Position numbers and translations under genes: made by a program. 64,000 nt of DNA, taken from NCBI RefSeq assembly GCF_025717065.2, contig NZ_JAOVZO020000018.1, positions 1,269,052 to 1,333,051 of the forward strand, written 5' to 3'. The stretch is from Tahibacter soli. Lineage in GTDB: Bacteria > Pseudomonadota > Gammaproteobacteria > Xanthomonadales > Rhodanobacteraceae. Positions 59,123-64,000 of this stretch are shown in pieces. The notes below the pieces were generated by a model, which worked only from the letters and a program-made list of their open reading frames with translations, searched no databases and was not told the origin of the DNA. Each line of letters begins with the position of its first letter. Position 1 is the first letter of the stretch.

Positions 59123-62100
59123 TGACCGCCTCCCGGGCCGCAACTTCCAGACGTACTCTCTCCGCAAAATATTTTGATGGAACCTTCTGCTTGACGCTCT
59201 ATATTATCCAAACTAATTCCCGTGAATGGCGTCCATCCATCCCGGGCGGAGCCCGCGTAACCCACCGCCTTCTGGAAGTATGCCTGCGCGGTGTACGCTT
59301 TCACTTCCGATTCCTTCCGTTCCATTCGCGAATTTTCGTTGCGACCACGCTCTACATCATCCAATCCATGTGAGCCTTCGTGAATGATGTCTCCGGCACG
59401 CTCCAGCACCTCCCGGACATTTCCAAACGAGATCGCGATGGTTCCATCTTCCCACAGCGACTGAGTCGCTTGAATCAAGCCGCCTTTTTCACTGAACGAT
59501 ATTTGGACGCTACTATCTCCTTTTTCCCCGTAGAGCTTGACGATGGATGCCAGAACCCGTCGTTCCTCGCCGGTTAGCTTTTCGCTCGTCGACGCTTCTT
59601 TTGCAATTCCGAGCTCCTTCTCGAAGCTGTTGCATTGCTCTTCGCTTCCAGAGCACGCCCATTGCCCGGTGGGATCGATGAACCTGTATGGATTGTCGTT
59701 CGCATACCAGTATCGATTGAAACTCGCCGCATCCGCCGCGACCGGGTCAACCGCCAGAAACCTCCCCGCATACGGATCGTAATACCGCGCCTGCATGTAG
59801 GAGAGCCCCGTCTCCGCGTCCGCGACATGCCCCGTGTACCCCGGCGCCGACTGCGGCGTCGGACCCCATCCATACGGCAGATAGTTCTCGCGCGCCGACG
59901 GCGTGCCGTTCGCATCGGTCCTGCGCACCGGCGAACCGAGTCCGTCGGTGTGGACGTAGCGACGTCCCGCCGTGCCGTCTTCGGCGATCAGATGCCGGCC
60001 GAGGTAGACGTAGCGCTTCGTGCCGCCGCCGCTCGGGGGATAGTTCGCGTCGCCTTGCTGGAAGCCGTTCCTGAAGATCCCGTCGCTCGTTACCGGCGCA
60101 CTCTGGTACAGCAGCTGACCGGCCTGGCCGTACACCTGCACCGTCGTCGCGCCGTTCTTCGTGACCGTCGTGCGACGGCCGTGCCCGTCGTAGCGGTAGC
60201 TCGCGACGTTCGGTCCGATCGCCTTGATGCGGTCGGCCAGATCGATCGCGAACGTCTGCGCGTTGCGCTGCGTGACACGCCCGCGCGCGTCGGTGACGTA
60301 CGCGATGACGTTCGTCGCGCCGGCCGCGATGCGTTCCAGGCGCTGCGTCGTCGCGTGGTAGTGGTGCGTCCAGTTCAGGCCCGGCGCGACCGTCGTGCGC
60401 AGGTTGTCGAGCGGGTCGTAGCCGAACGTGTGCGCGCCGTTCCACAACGCGGCATTCGTCGCGCTCGTCAGCCGGTCGAGATCGTCATACGTCATCGTCC
60501 GCGTGAACGTGCCGCCGAGGCCGTCGGCGATACCTGTCACATTCGCGTTCTCGTCGAACGTATAGGCGTCGTTGAGCACACCGGTATCGGTGCTGTTGCT
60601 CGGCAATCCGCGCACGTTCTGCCGCGTCGTATGTGCGATGTTGTTGCCGTAGCGGAAGTTCGCCAGCGCGCCGTTCGGGTGCGTGGCGATCTGCGTCGCA
60701 TAGTTGCCGACCTGCGTCGCTTCGCCCAGCGCGTTCGGTGCGTAGCTCACGGTCGTGCCGTCGGGATAGCGCAGGCTCGCGGCATGCCCGTTCGCGGTGT
60801 ACGTGTAGTCGATGGAATAGTTCACGCCGCCCAGCGACAGCGTTTCGTTCGTCGACAGGCGCCGGCGGTTGTACGTCGTCGTCCACGTGCTGTTGTCCGA
60901 CGCGATCGTTTCGAGCAGGCCGTCGGCGGTATATGTGCGCGTGATCGGCAATGTCACGCCGTCGGCGTAGGTCGTCGCCGTCAGGCGGTTGACGGCATCG
61001 TACGTGTACGTCGCCTTCTGGTTCGCCGCCACGCCGCCCTGTTCGCAGCTCGACGTACTCGTCAGGTTCTGTCCGGTCGCCTTCCATTCGACGCGATCGG
61101 CGCTGTCGTACGCCTGCACCGTCGCGCCGCTTTCCGGTTCGATCGTCTTGCACAGGCGCTGCTGCGGGTCGTAGACGTAGCGCCGAACCGCGCTGACCGC
61201 ATTGCCCTGGTAGGTGCCGCTGCGCGTCATCGACAGCGGCTTGCCGAACACGTCGCGCACGATCGTCGTAACGGCCGTTTCCGGCGCGCTGATCACCAGC
61301 GGCGCCGATTCGTCCGGTTCGTCGAACGCCTGGAACGTCGTCGTCGCGATCTTGCCGCGCGCGTTCGTCGTGCGTTTCATGTAGCCGTCGAGCCAGCGCA
61401 CCGATGTGGCCAGCGTGCCGGCGCCTTCCCAGCTCGCCGCGGTGTCGGTCAGCCGGCCGATTGCGTCATACGTCATCGCCGTACCGGCCGGCAGCGGGTT
61501 GACCAGCACCGACGCGATCGTTCGCTGCGGATACGACGCGTAGGTTTCGCGGCCGCCGCTGTCGAAGCGGCGCAGCGTCATGCGCTGCGTGCCGTCGACG
61601 TCGGCGGTATCGACGGTGCGTGTCAGCACCGGCCGCCATAGCGCATCGAGGATATTCTCGGTCAGCGCCGTGCCGGTGCCGACCGTCTGCTTCCAGTGCC
61701 CGACCGGCAAGCCGTATTCGGGGCCGGCCGGGGCGAACGTCAGCCGCGTATCGTTCCACTCGGGCACGTCGCCGTCGGGATAGTCGATGCGCTTGAGCCG
61801 GCCGAGCGGGTCGTACTCGTAACGCGTCGTGAAATTCGCCGGATTCGTCAGCGCGATGATTTCGCCGTAGTCGTTCACGTCGGCGGCGATCGTTCGCGTA
61901 TCGGCCAGCGTCACCGATCGCGCGATGCCGCGGTGATAGTCCGCGAACGTCGTCGTGTGGTTCGCGCCGTCGGTCTGCGTCCACAGCAGGCCGTTCGGGT
62001 GATACCTCATCGTCGTGACCGGCCGGCCGAACCGGCGCGTGGTCGTCCGCGTCGCGGTGATCGGGTCGTACGTGTTCAGGCGCATGACGGCGCCGGTGCC

Positions 62101-62511
62101 GGTTTCGGTCACCGACGCGATCTGATGCAAGATCCACTTCGCGGTATTGTGGTGATGGACCGTCGCTTCGGTGCGGCGGTGGCCGAGCGTGCTCGATCGC
62201 ACGACCGTCGTCGGTTCGCCGTAATCGTCGAACGCGATCGCCTCCCACGTGAACGTCGTATCGCGTTCGACGATCTGCCGGCGATCCGGCGGGAACAGCC
62301 GCGTCGCCATGTACGTGTCGCCGGATTCGCGGAACGACGTGCCGATGTCCGCCGGATACGGGCCGGCGTCCGGCGCGCGATGCCGGTACGTCGTCGTGCG
62401 CAGCGCCGACGATCCGTTCCAGCCGATGTCGACGCTCAGCAAGCGCCCTTCGTCCTCGCGATACTTCGTGCCGAACGTATGGCGATTCGTATTGCCTTCC
62501 GGGTCGGTCAC
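59119..62511 (-). CDS. RHS/YD-repeat protein, C-terminal part with HExxH tip
   Basis: 1130 residues from GTG 62511; the correct frame actually continues upstream to about 62605, where a frameshift joins it to the N-terminal part. It carries many YD repeats (FTTRYEYDPLGRLKRIDYPD; SYRYDGHGRRTTVTKNG) and the core end GLSYMQARYYDPYAGRFLAV followed by DPVAADAASFNRYWYANDNP and YRFIDPTGQ (about 59660). The last 180 residues are unlike the core and AT-richer, with IIHEGSHGLDD (HExxH codons 59366-59380) and SEVKAYTAQAYF, a possible third zinc ligand Glu: a putative metallopeptidase toxin tip. An IFRNGFQ motif occurs before the last YD block. Confidence 0.88.
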   Translation of the reverse strand: MTDPEGNTNRHTFGTKYREDEGRLLSVDIGWNGSSALRTTTYRHRAPDAGPYPADIGTSFRESGDTYMATRLFPPDRRQIVERDTTFTWEAIAFDDYGEPTTVVRSSTLGHRRTEATVHHHNTAKWILHQIASVTETGTGAVMRLNTYDPITATRTTTRRFGRPVTTMRYHPNGLLWTQTDGANHTTTFADYHRGIARSVTLADTRTIAADVNDYGEIIALTNPANFTTRYEYDPLGRLKRIDYPDGDVPEWNDTRLTFAPAGPEYGLPVGHWKQTVGTGTALTENILDALWRPVLTRTVDTADVDGTQRMTLRRFDSGGRETYASYPQRTIASVLVNPLPAGTAMTYDAIGRLTDTAASWEGAGTLATSVRWLDGYMKRTTNARGKIATTTFQAFDEPDESAPLVISAPETAVTTIVRDVFGKPLSMTRSGTYQGNAVSAVRRYVYDPQQRLCKTIEPESGATVQAYDSADRVEWKATGQNLTSTSSCEQGGVAANQKATYTYDAVNRLTATTYADGVTLPITRTYTADGLLETIASDNSTWTTTYNRRRLSTNETLSLGGVNYSIDYTYTANGHAASLRYPDGTTVSYAPNALGEATQVGNYATQIATHPNGALANFRYGNNIAHTTRQNVRGLPSNSTDTGVLNDAYTFDENANVTGIADGLGGTFTRTMTYDDLDRLTSATNAALWNGAHTFGYDPLDNLRTTVAPGLNWTHHYHATTQRLERIAAGATNVIAYVTDARGRVTQRNAQTFAIDLADRIKAIGPNVASYRYDGHGRRTTVTKNGATTVQVYGQAGQLLYQSAPVTSDGIFRNGFQQGDANYPPSGGGTKRYVYLGRHLIAEDGTAGRRYVHTDGLGSPVRRTDANGTPSARENYLPYGWGPTPQSAPGYTGHVADAETGLSYMQARYYDPYAGRFLAVDPVAADAASFNRYWYANDNPYRFIDPTGQWACSGSEEQCNSFEKELGIAKEASTSEKLTGEERRVLASIVKLYGEKGDSSVQISFSEKGGLIQATQSLWEDGTIAISFGNVREVLERAGDIIHEGSHGLDDVERGRNENSRMERKESEVKAYTAQAYFQKAVGYAGSARDGWTPFTGISLDNIERQAEGSIKIFCGESTSGSCGPGGGQ

Positions 62512-62599
62512 CGCGACCGTCTTCGTACGCGGGCAGCCGGCGCCGCAGGCATCGCCGATCGCGTTGTTCTGCGCGGGCGAATACGCATAAGTCCACGTC

Positions 62600-64000
62600 G
62601 AGCGAAGCGATGCCGGGGCCGGTCAGCGTCTTGGACGTCAGCGCCCAGGTGTCGAACACTTCCGGATCGCGTTCGAAACCGAGCTGACCGCCGTTCGGCA
62701 GGTTGTAGACGATGCAGTTGCTCGCCCGCGCCGGCATGAACGAGCGGCCGTGGTGGCGCGGCTCGACGACGAACGTGCCGGTCGCGCCGGACGGGTGGGT
62801 GATCGTGCCGCGGCGCGAGGTCGCGCCGCCGAAGGTGCCGGCCGTGTAGCTGCCCGCACCGACGTTCGAGCAGGTCACCGAGGTCAGGCCATACGAGATA
62901 TTGGCATCGGTCAGCGACCCGAGCGCGAACGTCCACTTCGTGTTGTCGGGGAGCTTGACCTCGGTGAGGTCGCCGACGGCGCCGTAGGAATACGTCCACA
63001 CGCGCGCGCCGGCCGTTACCGTCTTGATGCGATGGCTCGTGCCGTCATAGGTCAGAGTCAGCAGGCGGCCGTCGTCCGCCGCGATGCTCAGCAGGCGCGC
63101 GCGGTCGGCGCCGGGCGCGGTGTCGTAGGTGTACTGTGCGGTGTTGCCGTAGCGATCGGTGATCCGCGTCGGCAGCATCCGGTATTCGTAGCGGGCGAGC
63201 GCATAGGAGCCCGGCAACGGCGTACGCGGCGCGCCGGGTGCGATCGGGTTCGGCTCGGCGTAGCCCTTCGAGACGATCGGCGCGTTGCGACGGACGAGCC
63301 AGTCGAACCGGTACTGCGTGCCGTCCGGCGCGAGTGCGACGAACGCTTCGCCCGGCTCGCCCGACGCCGTCGCGTCCAGGCAGCGCAGCAGCCAGCGGCC
63401 GGTCGTGACCAGCGGATACGCCTGTCCGTCGACCGGCTGCCACGGCGTACCCGGGTTGCGCAGCAGAACCTCCTGCGAAGCGCCGCCTTGCATGACGAGA
63501 TGGACGCCGTGCCAGAATTCGTACGACGTGAACGCGCCGCCGTTCGGATTGCTACCGATCACACCCGGCGGCGCGTCGAACCGGCTGCATCGCTTGAGGC
63601 GATCCGGGCTGTTCGGGTCGGTGACGATCCAGCCGTCGCGCGCACTGTACGTGGCCGACAGATGCGGGATGTCGAGTTCCCAGTCGCCGAAATGGCCGCG
63701 TGCGGCGAGTGCGCCGACGGCGTAGCGGCGGCCGACCGACACCGGCAGCGCGGAGTTGCCCGGCAGGCTGACGTCGGTCGCGGCGAACGACAATGTGCCG
63801 TTGTACAGACTGACGCTGTCGCCGAGGAGGTCGGCGCCGAGCGGCGAGATGTCTTCGTTCGCCCGGATGCGTTTGTGGAATTCGGCTTCGACGGAGGTCG
63901 AAGCGCCGCCGCCGTCGGGTGCTTCGGGGACGTTGGCGAACGCGCCGGACGTCAGTGCACAGCAGCACCGCCAACCAGTCCCTGTCGATACATCGCACGC
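62600..64000 (-). CDS. RHS/YD-repeat protein, N-terminal part (frameshifted, partial)
   Basis: Open to the window end in the frame that reads SGAFANVPEAPDGGGA, HKRIRANEDIS, GDSVSLYNGTLSFAATDVSL and ALPVSVGRRYAVGALAARGH. Domain content is the RHS N-terminal beta-structure (YEFWHGVHLVMQGGASQEVL; APDGTQYRFDWLVRRNAPIV) and the first YD motifs (RITDRYGNTAQYTYDTAPG). Near 62600-62610 this frame loses similarity while STWTYAYSPAQNNAIGDACG appears in the next frame, so one base too many is present. The signal peptide is unresolved at the window edge. Together with 59119-62511 this is one gene of about 1620 codons. Confidence 0.82.

Noticed and set aside
1..64000. tRNA or rRNA genes
   Set aside because: No cloverleaf with a CCA end or conserved rRNA segment was noticed when reading both strands; a tRNAscan run would be decisive.

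Overview
The window is GC-rich DNA (roughly 70% by eye) from a Gram-negative bacterium. The likely source is a gammaproteobacterium of the Xanthomonadales (Rhodanobacteraceae/Dokdonella-like). Pointers are an IPTL-CTERM-like tail on a giant secreted repeat protein, a CopL-type copper regulator, an RND/TolC envelope, Tat-exported enzymes, and dispersed intergenic palindromes of the GTCATTCC.GCGAAAGC.GG type. The taxonomic placement is inference. No rRNA, tRNA or CRISPR array was seen.

Layout. (1) 1-8.3 kb: 3' part of a giant surface protein built from DUF11-like and GEVED-like modules in 1.25-kb supra-repeats. (2) 8.4-16.1 kb: housekeeping and regulatory genes: an unknown protein, a PhnA/YjdM zinc-ribbon protein, Fic, GNAT, acyl-CoA dehydrogenase, LysR, a Tat-exported cupin, and a DUF3297/HipA-like kinase/DUF3037 cluster. 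(3) 16.2-22.5 kb: a secreted 58-residue-repeat protein, a YkvI-like transporter with an M19 dipeptidase, a GlxA-type regulator and an SDR. (4) 22.6-27.1 kb: copper operon copL-TolC-multicopper oxidase-NTF2-like-DUF411. (5) 27.5-36.9 kb: six co-oriented genes (YjfI/DUF2170, coiled-coil protein, tandem ribbon-helix-helix-like protein, YqiJ-like OB-fold membrane protein, YqiK-like flotillin, 1692-residue DUF3686 'DNA repair' AAA ATPase). This is the best candidate for a poorly characterised membrane/stress system. (6) 37.2-43.3 kb: a lower-GC block of MarR/NAD-epimerase, TetR/SDR, Hsp20, a frameshifted SDR with a SnoaL-like gene, and LysR, ending at an IS5-type transposase remnant. (7) 43.9-45.9 kb: secreted GEVED protein. 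(8) 45.9-46.9 kb: repeats and a SymE-like toxin gene with a structured leader. (9) 47-55.9 kb: TlpA-like/OmpR-type two-component operon downstream of a cusCBA copper/silver RND operon. (10) 56-58.4 kb: YbdK-type ligase and a CDF transporter. (11) 58.5-64 kb: an RHS/YD-repeat protein, frameshifted, whose low-GC C-terminal tip carries an HExxH motif and overlaps an OmpA-like lipoprotein gene by ATGA. An IS5 fragment lies just beyond, consistent with a polymorphic toxin locus.

How parts work together. Two copper modules (cop and cus) handle periplasmic copper; the nearby two-component system may sense envelope metal or thiol stress. Secreted proteins in three loci (and the RHS protein) carry a short I/L-F-x-x-G-F/L motif. 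Several gene pairs are translationally coupled through ATGA overlaps, which supports the chosen starts.
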